The position numbers and the translations under genes were made by a program. Below are positions 47,413 through 56,930 of a stretch of 64,000 nt of DNA, in pieces. The notes below the pieces were generated by a model, which was given only the letters and a program-made list of their open reading frames with translations, was not told where the DNA came from and did no database searches. How positions within the stretch are numbered: the stretch's first letter is position 1; each line of letters begins with the position of its first letter. This DNA comes from a bacterium (GTDB taxonomy: Bacteria > Zhuqueibacterota > Zhuqueibacteria > Zhuqueibacterales > Geothermadaptataceae): positions 1 to 64,000 of the forward strand of contig JAJRYV010000105.1 in NCBI GenBank assembly GCA_024275575.1, written 5' to 3'.

Positions 47413-48354
47413 ATGAAATCGTGTAAAATGATCATTTTTGGAATTCTTTTTTTAACCACTGTGCTTAGCGCGCAAAAACGAATTGCCATCGCACCGATAC
47501 ATGCTATAGGACTGGACGAAAGCGCCATCGTCACAACCGAAATGTTGCTGAAAATGGATTTGGAAAACCTGTCTGATGCACAAATTATCCAGATCGCCCC
47601 TGACGCCGAAGTACCGTGCTACGAAGAAAGCTGTGCGCTGGAACTCGGCAAAAATGCCGCTGCAGATGAGGTTGTGCTCTGTCGCCTCAGCCGTCTGGGT
47701 GAGAAAATCATCGTGCAATATATTCACCTCGATGTAAAATCCGGAAAAACGATACTGGCGGATAACACAATATCCTACTCCGTTGAAGACTTGGACACAG
47801 TGATTAAGCGGGTTGCCATGAGTATCGTTCGCAGCGAGCCCCTGGCAAAAACAGCGCAGGTTGGTACAATTACCGAAGTCGAAAATCAAAAGCCGCTGCG
47901 TCGTGCCGCCCATAAAACCAGCGGGTTCTCTTTTGGCTATCTTTATCCGCAGAATGGTTACGATAACATCGATGATTCATTCGCCATCGATTTCCGCGCC
48001 GGTTACGATATCGAAAAATGGTCCGTGGGCATGCAGTTCGCCAGCAGAAAAGGATTCGCCACAAATATCTACACCCAATATCTGCTAACGCAAACCGATA
48101 TCTGCCCTTATATCGGCGGAGCATTCGGCTTTCACTGGGTTTCCCATGAAAATGCCTTTGGTTACTGGGACGAGCAGGCGAATGAGTGGCTTGAGGACAA
48201 TCGTGAAAATGATGGCTTTGAAATCGCGCTGACCAGTGGCATACGCCTGTTTCGCACTTATAATTTCCAGATCATGATCAATCTCGATTATACGATCACT
48301 TTTAACGATTATAACGATAAAGCTTTCGTTTTCACGCTCGGGCTTTTGCGCTGA
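47413..48354 (+). CDS. Exported hypothetical protein, possible outer-membrane barrel C-terminus
   Basis: A 313-residue protein with a signal peptide (residues 1-20, ending LSAQ). Residues 22-150 form an alpha/beta region (RIAIAPIHAIGLD, CALELGKNAAADEVV, VIKRVAMSIV) reminiscent of TolB/CsgG-type N-terminal domains that sense or assemble in the periplasm. Residues about 180-313 look like alternating amphipathic strands ending in an aromatic/hydrophobic strand, so possibly a small barrel. A GGAGGAAATT site supports the start at 47413. I do not recognise a named family. Confidence 0.72.
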   Translation: MKSCKMIIFGILFLTTVLSAQKRIAIAPIHAIGLDESAIVTTEMLLKMDLENLSDAQIIQIAPDAEVPCYEESCALELGKNAAADEVVLCRLSRLGEKIIVQYIHLDVKSGKTILADNTISYSVEDLDTVIKRVAMSIVRSEPLAKTAQVGTITEVENQKPLRRAAHKTSGFSFGYLYPQNGYDNIDDSFAIDFRAGYDIEKWSVGMQFASRKGFATNIYTQYLLTQTDICPYIGGAFGFHWVSHENAFGYWDEQANEWLEDNRENDGFEIALTSGIRLFRTYNFQIMINLDYTITFNDYNDKAFVFTLGLLR

Positions 48355-48494
48355 TGCTGATGCCCGGGCCGGACTTTAATCCCTGACCGGGTCCAAAAAA
48401 GAAATTATTTATTTCATTTGTAAATAAACAAAATTGTTGATATATAACTTGCCTGAAATTATTTACCGTGGAACAAAAAAAATATAGATAATCA

Positions 48495-49409
48495 ATGCAT
48501 CGATTTGCACCGCTTTTCGTCATTCTCGCTGCCGCACTCTGGGGGCTTGATGGTATCATTTTACGGCCGGCCTTGCATGGATTGCCGGTCGCACTCGTCG
48601 TCTTTCTCGAAACCACCTGTGTCAGCCTTCTGCTCACACCGTTTTTGTATAAAAAACTCAAAACCCTTAAAACTTTGCAGCCGATTGATTTTCTCGCCTT
48701 TTTTGGTGTGGCCGCCATCGGCGGCGTTACCGGCACCCTGGCGATTACCAAAGCTTTGTTTTATGTGGATTTCATCAATCTCTCCATCGTCGTGCTCATC
48801 CAGAAATTGCAGCCGGTTTTTGCCATTTTTCTCGCCGCAGTTTTATTGCGCGAGAAACTTTCGCCGCGTTTTATTTTCTGGGCATCCCTGGCGATAGCCG
48901 GCGCCTATCTGATGACGTTCGGTCTGAACCTGCCCAATCTCCATTCCGGTGATAAAGTGACCGAGGCGGCAGTTTATGCGTTGATCGCAGCCGCTTCGTT
49001 TGGCTGTTCCACCGTTTTCAGCAAACGTGCGTTGAAAAACGTGCCCTTTGAATTCGCCACCTATTTTCGCTTCATCATCGCCAGCGTGATCTCATTTCTG
49101 CTCGTCCTGTTTCTCGGATTGCTGCCGCAAGTGCCGGCAGTTTCCGCATCGCAGTGGAGTGTTCTGCTCACCATCGTTTTGCTCGTTGGCGGGCCGGCCG
49201 TTTTTCTCTATTATTTTGGTCTCAAACGTATCAGGGCCTCCGTCGCTACGATCTGTGAACTGGCTTTTCCGCTCACCGCGGTCATCCTGGAATATTTTGT
49301 CCGTGATAAAGTTCTCGAACGGGTTCAGTGGCTTGGCGTGGTAATTCTGCTGTTAAGCATTTTGCGCGTCACCAGTTTGCAGCATAAAAACGGGCAAGCA
49401 GGAGGATAA
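48495..49409 (+). CDS. EamA/DMT superfamily transporter
   Basis: A 304-residue inner-membrane protein with about ten hydrophobic segments in two EamA repeats (about 5-140 and 155-295). ITKALFYVDFINLSIVVLI and GGPAVFLYYFGLKRI are typical drug/metabolite transporter segments. The substrate is unknown. Its stop is one base before an HTH protein start, so the two are cotranslated. Confidence 0.88.
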   Translation: MHRFAPLFVILAAALWGLDGIILRPALHGLPVALVVFLETTCVSLLLTPFLYKKLKTLKTLQPIDFLAFFGVAAIGGVTGTLAITKALFYVDFINLSIVVLIQKLQPVFAIFLAAVLLREKLSPRFIFWASLAIAGAYLMTFGLNLPNLHSGDKVTEAAVYALIAAASFGCSTVFSKRALKNVPFEFATYFRFIIASVISFLLVLFLGLLPQVPAVSASQWSVLLTIVLLVGGPAVFLYYFGLKRIRASVATICELAFPLTAVILEYFVRDKVLERVQWLGVVILLLSILRVTSLQHKNGQAGG

Positions 49410-49410
49410 C

Positions 49411-49650
49411 ATGGCGGATAAAAAAGAAGACCGTTATAAAATGACCGAATTTATTCAGGAAGAAATCGGCGCGCTTTTACGGGCAACGCGGGAAGATCAG
49501 GGGATCACGACCGAAAAAGCCGCTCAAATGATGGATGTATCGGTGGAGGAAATCGTCAAAATCGAGAAAAACATCGGTGTGGTATCCATCGGCCTGCTGC
49601 AGCGTTATGCCGAGGTTCTGGGGAAAAAAATCCAGCTCAAATTTTTTTGA
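49411..49650 (+). CDS. Small XRE-type helix-turn-helix protein
   Basis: A 79-residue protein made largely of an XRE/Cro-type HTH: LLRATREDQGITTEKAAQMM is the first part, with the recognition helix about 48-65. It is translationally coupled to the transporter (one-base gap). It could regulate that unit. A strong GGAGG lies inside the end of the preceding gene. Confidence 0.75.
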   Translation: MADKKEDRYKMTEFIQEEIGALLRATREDQGITTEKAAQMMDVSVEEIVKIEKNIGVVSIGLLQRYAEVLGKKIQLKFF

Positions 49651-49706
49651 GCCCGCCGTTTTTCCCCAACCCGCTTGCACAAAATATTTAACGGCTTCGA
49701 GAGGTT

Positions 49707-50006
49707 TTATACAGGCAAAGTAATCGACGGGTTCTCTGCATCTTTTTTGTAAAGCAGAATAGTTTTCCCCAGATATTGCACGACCGCGGCACCTGTTTCT
49801 TCTGCAAGCTCGGCGCCCGCTTTCTTACGGTCGTCGAGGAAGCCATCCTGCAGGCGAACTTTAATCAATTCCGCAGCAGTGAGCCCCTCAACCGCCGCTT
49901 CCACAACCGTTTTGCTCACACCATTCTGGCCGATAAAAAGCGTTGCTTTCAGGCCATTGCCCAAGCTGCGAAGATATCGTTTTTGTTTTCCTGTCAAATC
50001 TGACAT
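49707..50006 (-). CDS. yhbY: CRS1-YhbY domain RNA-binding protein
   Basis: A 99-residue protein of the YhbY family, which associates with pre-50S ribosomes. It begins LTGKQKRYLRSLGNGLKATLFIGQNG, here quoted in two parts across residues 4-29, and contains the family's basic loop and a C-terminal LGKTILLYK strand. An AAGGAAAA site fits the internal start at 50006; the long open frame upstream (to 50279) is not family-like. It faces the HTH gene convergently. Confidence 0.9.
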   Translation of the reverse strand: MSDLTGKQKRYLRSLGNGLKATLFIGQNGVSKTVVEAAVEGLTAAELIKVRLQDGFLDDRKKAGAELAEETGAAVVQYLGKTILLYKKDAENPSITLPV

Positions 50007-50648
50007 GCTATTTTCCTTTTTAAAAAATCCATCTGTTTCAAATGAAAAAAATCGACGGCAAAGATAGAGGCTTTGTTCATTCAATTCAAGAATTATTTTA
50101 CCGGTAAAGGTGAAAAGCAGCATTTGTGCGACATTGCCTGTACTTTGAAAGATTAACAAACAGAGAAAAATCCTGTCGGTGAATATAGTTTTTGCAGTGC
50201 TCCTTCCTGTTGATAATAAAAAGCTTGGATTGCCGGCCAGGGTTATAGCGCTAGCTTTTTGCCAAAAGCAAATAGCCAAAAGCCAACTGTTTTTTTAAAA
50301 TGTCAGGCAGCTTTCAGGCCGAGCCTGCAGCGATGCGGGTAGGGTGTTTAACAGTCACCTTTTTTCCTATGCAACTGTAAGATTTTTATTGATTTTTCTT
50401 GTTTTATTTTCCATATTTGTAAACCCTGTTTTCAGATGATTAAAGCTATTTAAAAAATTAAAACGATATTGCGCACCCGTTTTAAAATGACCTGAAAAAC
50501 AGACGACGCCCCCGGCAATGAAATGAATCAGGACAGTTCTGCAAAGGAATTAAGCGACCAGATGCATAAATGGGCTTAAGGGAAGTCATGGTACCTGAAA
50601 TTCTTTCCTTGTTAATCGCCAAAATCTAAATCCTACCAGGGAAATCAT
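50007..50648. other. Long intergenic region before the beta-propeller gene
   Basis: About 640 bp with no credible ORF. It holds a near-duplicate GCCAAAAGC repeat at 50261-50285, a CAGGC-CGA-GCCTG hairpin near 50326-50338, and, 60 bp before the gene, a stretch (about 50582-50620) containing AAGTCATGGTA and GAAATTCTTTCC. That stretch resembles the candidate leader upstream of the GWxTD gene. It probably carries promoter and leader for the plus-strand surface genes. Confidence 0.4.
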
Positions 50649-53540
50649 ATGCAAAAAGGATTTTTTGAAACCCCGCAGCTTATAAAAAACGCCCGTAAGG
50701 GTGCAGCTTTGGCCATGTTGTTTTTTATAGCGCAAGGCCTCGTTTTGGGGCAGAATCCGGAATGGCAGGACGGCAATCCACTTTTTACCCGGATTGATTC
50801 CAGCCGCTCAGTCGTTGTCGACAGCACCATCAGATTGAGCAGCATCAATACGACTGACACCAACTCGGAAACCATGGTGCAAATTCTCCAGGGTGGTTTG
50901 GGCCATATCGACACCGTTAATCTCGGCGCCGTACAGAATCCGCTCGATTTCAACAAAGTGCCCATTCCCAACACCGATATTTTTCTGGTGACGGACGCCT
51001 TTTCACGCAAAGTTTACACCATCAACTCCGTGACCAAAAAAGTCGTCAGCACCTTTGGTTCCGATTTTGTTGACGATCCTGATTATCTACTCGCGCCGGT
51101 AAAAGCCCGCGCCTTCGACGGCAGCCCGGCAAACACTTTCGACGGCATGCTGGTGACCGATGGCGGCAACGACAAAGTGTTAATGTTTAACTATGTTGAC
51201 GGTTCTCTTGTCTGGACCTTTGAGCAGGGTTTAAATGAACCTGCAGCAGCCATCACGATCATCGACAGTTCCCGGGTCATCATTTGCGACAAAGGCAATT
51301 CACGCATCATTTTTCTCTCTCTGCAAGCTGATTCGGCCGTATTTTTCAAATCAGGCGGTGAAGCGATACTCGCTGAACCTGTCGATGTCGAATACCGGCC
51401 AGGGGAACTCCTGGTGACCGACAAGGCCCGGCATGTGGTTTATATTTTGGATGAAAATGATTTTAGCGTGAAGCAACAATTTGGCGAAGATAATGTCCCC
51501 AGCATTGATGTCACCCACCTGCGGGAACCTGTCGATGCCCAATTTCTCAACAACGGCAATGTATTGATCGCCGACGCCGGCAATAACCGTGTCATTGAAG
51601 TAAACATGGCGCAGCAGCAGATCGTTTGGGAATTTACCCCGCGGGTAAATAAAATGTTCTCGGCGACACGCCTTGATAATGATGAAATGCTGGTCATCAG
51701 CGACCGCGATGTGCTGGTGCTGGGCTACAAAACCCGCAATTATATTTTAGGGAAAGAGCGCGGTCTCGGCCGTGCTGTAAATTTCGATTCACTCACGTTT
51801 AACGCCGTCATCGAAGACGGCACCAATTTGCGTTTTCAAATACGTACGGCGACAATTTTAGCCGATTTGGAGGCTGCCGAGTGGATTGGACCAATCGGGC
51901 CGGATTCATGGTATGAAAATAATTATCTTATCAATCCGCTGCATGATGGCGACCGTTTTTATCAGGTACGGGCGGAATTGCAAACGGATAATCCCTTGCG
52001 CACTGTACGGCTCAACAGCCTCAATTTGCACTATCATTATTTTGACACCGAAAATGTTGGCCGGGCACTTACAACGGTCATCGCAGACACGACGGCGAGC
52101 TCGATCACCAACTGGCAAAAAATCAGCGGTACCACGATCCTGCCACCCAACCCGGCTGACCGCGATGAAATCAGCCTGGTGATCAATGTCATCGATGCTG
52201 ATACCGGTGACCGCGTACACAGCTTTTCAGTCAGCGATCAGGAGAGCAGTTTTGAAAACGTGCTGACCAATATCTCGGCACTGGCAACAGTAAATCGTAT
52301 CCGTCTCGAGGCGCTTTTCAATACCAACAACACCTCTGTTTCCCCCATCCTCGAGGATTGGGCAGTAGACTGGGAAAGTGTCGAATCTTCGCCATCGACG
52401 ATCAAGTTTGTCGACAGTCAAAATGTCCGCGATGTGGAGGTTGTTCGTCTTAAATCCGATACCGACAACGGCGAACCCAACGCCATTTTTGTTTCCCTCA
52501 CCGATGCCAATTTAGGCCGGCGAAACATTGCAAAATTTAAAGTAGAGTTGCACGCGCTGCAAAGCGGTGATACGGATTCGCTGGAACTGAACCGTCTGGG
52601 TGGCTCACCCGAATATTTTTCGGTCTCCGGCATACCGGGATTTATCCGTCAGGCAATCGGTACCAATAACGGAGTGATGGAATTACACGACCGCGATATC
52701 CTGATCGTGCGCTACACCGACCCGGTCGATCCCTCGGACATTTCAGCCGATTCAATACTTGTCGTCGAGCGCACCCGGGCTGTCTTGACCGTTGAAACCC
52801 AGACCGGGCCGGTAACGGAAAACCAGAAAATTCGTACAATCGATTCTCTTTATTTGCATATCACCAACGAAAATGATCACGATCTATCACCGGCGCGGGA
52901 CAGTATTTTTGCCGAAATAATCGATGCGCGAACGAATGACCTGGAAACGATCACACTATTCGAAGTGCCGAATACAAGTGGCGGTACGGTTTATTCAACG
53001 GGTGAATTTTATAGTTTGCAGGGGATTAACATCGTCACGGGGCAAGCGGCGCGAAGAGAGAACGGCCGTCTCGAAACCTTGGCCGGCAATCAGTTCGTCG
53101 CCCAATATCTCGATCTCGATACCGCTATTGTTTTTCTCGACATGATCGGTACACCGGTCGGCGGGGAGCCTGTTGAAGGACCCGGAGCGATCAATTTGAA
53201 ATTCGCCCCGAATCCTTATAAAGTGAGCTCCGGCGAGACTATGCGCATGCGCATCGAAGCCTATACCGGCAGCCTGAGTCTGCATAAAATAGAAATTTAT
53301 AACCTCGCAGGCGAACCCGTACGAGTCATCAACGCCGGTGATCTAAATCTCGATCGCGGCCCCAACATCAGCAAGGAAACCCGCTCAACCACCCAGGGAC
53401 GGTGGTGGGATTTTACCAACGACAGCGGAGTTCAGGTTGGCAGCGGCACCTATTTCGCCCGGCTTGTGGGTTCATTCACCGATGAACTCGGACAGACCGA
53501 ACGAGTGACATTCCTCAGAAAATTCGTGATTGTGCGCTAA
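50649..53540 (+). CDS. Secreted beta-propeller (NHL-like) protein with FlgD-like C-terminus
   Basis: A 963-residue exported protein. The signal segment is about residues 18-35. Residues about 90-370 contain repeats of the NHL/beta-propeller type (MLVTDGGNDKVLMFNY, VIICDKGNSRIIFL, LLVTDKARHVVYIL, NVLIADAGNNRVIEV). Mid-protein is beta-sandwich-rich. The last 110 residues (FAPNPYKVSSGE, KIEIYNLAGEPVRVI, VGSGTYFARLVG) resemble a FlgD-Ig/sorting domain. It precedes the barrel-OmpA-AMIN fusion by 20 bp on the same strand, so the two proteins are probably made together and act at the outer membrane. The ligand is unknown. Confidence 0.85.
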   Translation: MQKGFFETPQLIKNARKGAALAMLFFIAQGLVLGQNPEWQDGNPLFTRIDSSRSVVVDSTIRLSSINTTDTNSETMVQILQGGLGHIDTVNLGAVQNPLDFNKVPIPNTDIFLVTDAFSRKVYTINSVTKKVVSTFGSDFVDDPDYLLAPVKARAFDGSPANTFDGMLVTDGGNDKVLMFNYVDGSLVWTFEQGLNEPAAAITIIDSSRVIICDKGNSRIIFLSLQADSAVFFKSGGEAILAEPVDVEYRPGELLVTDKARHVVYILDENDFSVKQQFGEDNVPSIDVTHLREPVDAQFLNNGNVLIADAGNNRVIEVNMAQQQIVWEFTPRVNKMFSATRLDNDEMLVISDRDVLVLGYKTRNYILGKERGLGRAVNFDSLTFNAVIEDGTNLRFQIRTATILADLEAAEWIGPIGPDSWYENNYLINPLHDGDRFYQVRAELQTDNPLRTVRLNSLNLHYHYFDTENVGRALTTVIADTTASSITNWQKISGTTILPPNPADRDEISLVINVIDADTGDRVHSFSVSDQESSFENVLTNISALATVNRIRLEALFNTNNTSVSPILEDWAVDWESVESSPSTIKFVDSQNVRDVEVVRLKSDTDNGEPNAIFVSLTDANLGRRNIAKFKVELHALQSGDTDSLELNRLGGSPEYFSVSGIPGFIRQAIGTNNGVMELHDRDILIVRYTDPVDPSDISADSILVVERTRAVLTVETQTGPVTENQKIRTIDSLYLHITNENDHDLSPARDSIFAEIIDARTNDLETITLFEVPNTSGGTVYSTGEFYSLQGINIVTGQAARRENGRLETLAGNQFVAQYLDLDTAIVFLDMIGTPVGGEPVEGPGAINLKFAPNPYKVSSGETMRMRIEAYTGSLSLHKIEIYNLAGEPVRVINAGDLNLDRGPNISKETRSTTQGRWWDFTNDSGVQVGSGTYFARLVGSFTDELGQTERVTFLRKFVIVR

Positions 53541-53560
53541 ATGACCAGCAAAGGATTATC

Positions 53561-55486
53561 ATGAACTGGAAAGAAAACGATATTTACAGATATAAAAATT
53601 GGCTGATAAATGGCCGCGTTCTGCTCTTCCTTTGCGGCCTGCTCTTTTTTCTGCAGGAAACTGCCAGCGCACAGGTGCCTTTTTTACGCATTAGCCCCAA
53701 TGCGCGCCAGGTGGGCATGGGCGAAGCTTTTACCGGCATGGCCAATGATTATAATCTGTTGCGTTACAACGTCGGCGGACTCGGTCTCTTGCGCAAAGCC
53801 AAGCTGGCCACCAATTTCCACAACTGGATCGGCGATACACGCCAGGGTGATTTTGAATTTTCGATCCCTTTGTTCTGGGGTGTTGGCGCTTTTGGTGTGA
53901 CCTATTTCAGCCATGGGGATCTCCAGGATTTAAATGCTGATTTTGAAAAACTGGCGACGACGACATCATCGAACGACATTATGCTTTCGTTCGGTTACGG
54001 CATGGAAACCAACGTGTTTAATCGCAAACTCTCGTTCGGCGCCGGCAGCAAACTGATCCGTCAGGACCTCGCCGGTGAATCAGCAAGCGCCATCGGCGTC
54101 GATGTCGGTGCTATTTATCAGCTCAAATACCTGTCTTTCGGCGCTACATTGCAGAATTTTACCGTCACCAAACTCAAGTTTATCGAACGGGCAGAATTAT
54201 TGCCGGAAACCATTCGCGGCGGCATCGGCATTCGCCTTCCTTTCGGCAAAAAATACCGCTGGAACATCGCCGCAGATATTGCCAAAGTGAGGGCGGAAAA
54301 AGATTTGCGCTATTACACCGGTACGGAAATCGATTTCGGCAAAACCCTGAAAGTACGCGCCGGTTATAAATGGCACGATTTTGAAGCCTCGCGCTGGGCT
54401 GCCGGTTTCGGCCTGAAAATGCCGATGGAATGGCTTTCCAACGCCAGCACGGAAATCGATTATGCCTTTTCACCGTTAGATAATTTTGACCAATTCGCGC
54501 ACCGGTTTTCAGTGACATTTACTTTCAACAACCTGACGCCACGACGTATCCCTATCGATTCCGGAAGGTTGACCTTGCTCGAGCGGCAACTGGCCGATGA
54601 ACTGGTAGCGATCCAGGATGCACGCCAGCGGGCGGAAGATTCCGAAGAACGGACACGGGCACTGGAAGACGAGATGAAAAAGCGCCTGGAATACATCAAA
54701 CAAATCGCGTTGACCTCGCAGGGGAAAATTGAAATCAGCGCTGACAGCAGCACCGCAGACGGAAAATACAGCCAGATACACATGTCCCTGCGCATCAATT
54801 TTGACTTCGATAGTGCGGAAATTCAACCGGCACAATCGAGCACGATGGAAAAAGTTGCAGATATTCTTAACACTTATCCCAATTCAAAAGTCTGGATCTC
54901 CGGGCATACGGACAATGTCGGTTCGGCTTTTTATAATATGGGTCTATCGATGCGACGCATGGGTTCCGTTCAGTCATACCTCACTGATCACGGCGTCAAC
55001 GGCAGCCGCTTTTTTATGCCGGTGCCCTACGGTGAAGACCGGCCGGTGGCGACTAATGCCACAGCGGCAGGTCGTGAACGCAACCGCCGGGTGGATTTTA
55101 CCATTTTTGCCTTTGAAAAGACACCGGCTATCCCCGACGGCTCGCTGGTGCGCAATGTGGAAGCTTTTAACGATTCCACTTTCGCGATTATCTGCAACGG
55201 CAAAGTACCGTTTGAAACGGATGAATACCGGAACCCGCCCCGCCTGTCAATCGATTTACCGGGAATTTACTACCTGCGCAATATGGCAACGAATGATACT
55301 TTCGAAATCAACAGAGGCGTGGTCAAACGCGCCCGTATCGCTTATCACGAGGAAGGATTTACGCGTGTCGTATTTGACCTTATCAAAGCAACACCATACA
55401 GTGCACGCCAGGTGGACGAAGCGGTGATTGTCAGTTTCGGGCGATCTGGCGGGACGCAACCCTCCGGGATAACCGAGAAAAATTAA
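53561..55486 (+). CDS. PorV-like barrel fused to OmpA and AMIN domains
   Basis: A 641-residue protein with three recognisable parts. After a signal segment (about 15-38), residues 40-330 have the PorV/UPF0164 pattern (LRISPNARQVGMGEAFTG, then strand repeats). A coiled coil rich in Glu/Arg follows (about 340-385). Residues about 410-525 are an OmpA C-terminal domain with the peptidoglycan-binding signature (SGHTDNVG, GRERNRRVDF). Residues about 540-635 resemble an AMIN domain (FEINRGVVKRARIAYHEEG), which binds envelope polymers or amidases. Such a chain would tether a substrate-handling barrel to peptidoglycan. It is 20 bp after the propeller gene. Confidence 0.85.
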   Translation: MNWKENDIYRYKNWLINGRVLLFLCGLLFFLQETASAQVPFLRISPNARQVGMGEAFTGMANDYNLLRYNVGGLGLLRKAKLATNFHNWIGDTRQGDFEFSIPLFWGVGAFGVTYFSHGDLQDLNADFEKLATTTSSNDIMLSFGYGMETNVFNRKLSFGAGSKLIRQDLAGESASAIGVDVGAIYQLKYLSFGATLQNFTVTKLKFIERAELLPETIRGGIGIRLPFGKKYRWNIAADIAKVRAEKDLRYYTGTEIDFGKTLKVRAGYKWHDFEASRWAAGFGLKMPMEWLSNASTEIDYAFSPLDNFDQFAHRFSVTFTFNNLTPRRIPIDSGRLTLLERQLADELVAIQDARQRAEDSEERTRALEDEMKKRLEYIKQIALTSQGKIEISADSSTADGKYSQIHMSLRINFDFDSAEIQPAQSSTMEKVADILNTYPNSKVWISGHTDNVGSAFYNMGLSMRRMGSVQSYLTDHGVNGSRFFMPVPYGEDRPVATNATAAGRERNRRVDFTIFAFEKTPAIPDGSLVRNVEAFNDSTFAIICNGKVPFETDEYRNPPRLSIDLPGIYYLRNMATNDTFEINRGVVKRARIAYHEEGFTRVVFDLIKATPYSARQVDEAVIVSFGRSGGTQPSGITEKN

Positions 55487-55491
55487 GCGAT

Positions 55492-55517
55492 AAAAGCCGG
55501 CGGGAGCTGGCTTTTTT
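55492..55517 (+). terminator. Terminator after barrel-OmpA-AMIN gene
   Basis: AAAAGCC (55492-55498) pairs with GGCTTTT (55509-55515), followed by more T, a few bases past the stop. Confidence 0.8.
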
Positions 55518-55563
55518 AAATTCCGTTGAACTGCGAGCAGCAAAGGCTGCATTTATGCAGATA

Positions 55564-55593
55564 GATATTGGGGTAAAAAGTTACCCCAATATC
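55564..55593. terminator. Strong inverted repeat overlapping the arginase stop
   Basis: A perfect 13-bp inverted repeat GATATTGGGGTAA / TTACCCCAATATC (55564-55576 and 55581-55593) has a 4-base loop. The downstream arm includes the arginase stop codon. It lies between convergent genes, and transcription termination or mRNA 3' protection is likely, though the flanking T-run is weak. Confidence 0.65.
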
Positions 55594-56489
55594 CTTTTTC
55601 CCATAGCGCTTAGAACAAGATTCGCCGCTACTTTAGCCGTAGTATTTCTCACATCAAGAATGGGATTAACCTCGACCATTTCCAGTGAAACCATATTGCC
55701 GCAACGGGCGATGGCTTCCATGATGATATGCGCTTCCCGTAATGTCAACCCCCCTTCAACCGGCGTGCCGACACCCGGCGCTGCAACCGGATCGAGGGCA
55801 TCGATATCAAAACTGAGATGAAATCCGGCGGTACCGGCAGAAGCGTACCCGATAGCTTCGAGTATGACCTCATGCATGCCACGACGATCGATTTCCGCCA
55901 TCGAAAATACAGTGATACCGGATTCTTTGATATGCTCGCGTTCGCTGGCGTCGAGATCGCGAACGCCGACAAGAACAGCATTTTCAGCTTTGATTTTATT
56001 GAAATTACCGCCGATTCCGGTGAGCTCCGGTGCACCTTCACCCAACAACACGGCGAAAGGCATGCCGTGAATGTTGCCCGATGGTGTGGTTTTTTCACTG
56101 TTCATGTCGCCGTGTGCGTCGATCCAGATCAAACCAATATCCTGATTTTGTCGCTGATAAAACGCGGCTGTCCCGCTGAACGTGCCGATTGCGACGGCAT
56201 GATCACCACCGAGCACGAGCGGAAAATTTTGCCGCCGGTGAATTTCACCGACCACTGTCGCGAGTTGTGAATTGATCGCGGTGATTTCCGGCAGGTATTT
56301 TAATTTGGGATTGTCGAATTTCAGTACTTCCGGTATTTCCACCTGCAAATCACCACGATCGACAAGGTGCGTTCCCAACTCACACAAATTTTTTACCAGA
56401 CCGGCGATGCGAATAGCCGCCGGCCCCATATCCACGCCGCGGTGGTCAGCGCCGAGGTCGAGTGGTACACCGATCAGTTCTATGTTCAT
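55581..56489 (-). CDS. rocF: Arginase
   Basis: A 302-residue manganese enzyme of the arginase group, hydrolysing L-arginine to ornithine and urea. GGDHAVAIG, WIDAHGDMN, SFDIDALDP and EVNPILD are all present, and the first segment MNIELIGVPLDLGADHRG is family-typical. Agmatinase-type alternatives are less likely because of the HGMPFAVLLG segment. It is transcribed alone. Confidence 0.93.
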   Translation of the reverse strand: MNIELIGVPLDLGADHRGVDMGPAAIRIAGLVKNLCELGTHLVDRGDLQVEIPEVLKFDNPKLKYLPEITAINSQLATVVGEIHRRQNFPLVLGGDHAVAIGTFSGTAAFYQRQNQDIGLIWIDAHGDMNSEKTTPSGNIHGMPFAVLLGEGAPELTGIGGNFNKIKAENAVLVGVRDLDASEREHIKESGITVFSMAEIDRRGMHEVILEAIGYASAGTAGFHLSFDIDALDPVAAPGVGTPVEGGLTLREAHIIMEAIARCGNMVSLEMVEVNPILDVRNTTAKVAANLVLSAMGKRILG

Positions 56490-56730
56490 TTTTACCTCAA
56501 TTCATTTTTATCTTCGCAGCAATTGCGGTTTGATGCTCGTCGGAGATTTAAGCTCAATATACCTATTCACCAGGGAACCCCCACCGGAATGAACGGCGGG
56601 ATTCTACGATTGACAAAACAAACTCACCCGGCGGACAGGGTCATATCGTTAGTCCGCGGAATATATATTCTCTTTAATTCTAATGCCAGCAGAAAAAAAC
56701 GGAATAACAGGAAAAAGGTAATCACAATCC

Positions 56731-56895
56731 ATGAATGCACAGCCCAACCCATACGATAAACTAGGCAGGCTTACCACGGCCATTCAATTGCTCCCGGCGC
56801 CAGACCTATCTGAAATGACCGACCAGGGAAAACCATACGTTCAATATACCATTTTTGTTAGAAATTCAGACTGGGCTGAACCGATGAAACAATAA
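56731..56895 (+). CDS. Possible small protein
   Basis: A 54-codon ORF (MNAQPNPYDKLGR at the start, ending NSDWAEPMKQ) ends 36 bp before the beta-helix lipoprotein start in the same orientation. It has no signal or membrane segment. The ribosome site is poor (AGG about 15 bases upstream). Composition looks protein-like, but with no homologue in mind it stays tentative. The rest of the 56490-56930 gap shows no other feature. Confidence 0.3.
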   Translation: MNAQPNPYDKLGRLTTAIQLLPAPDLSEMTDQGKPYVQYTIFVRNSDWAEPMKQ

Positions 56896-56930
56896 CAACA
56901 AAGGCATTTCAACAAAAACAAGGAGGTTTT

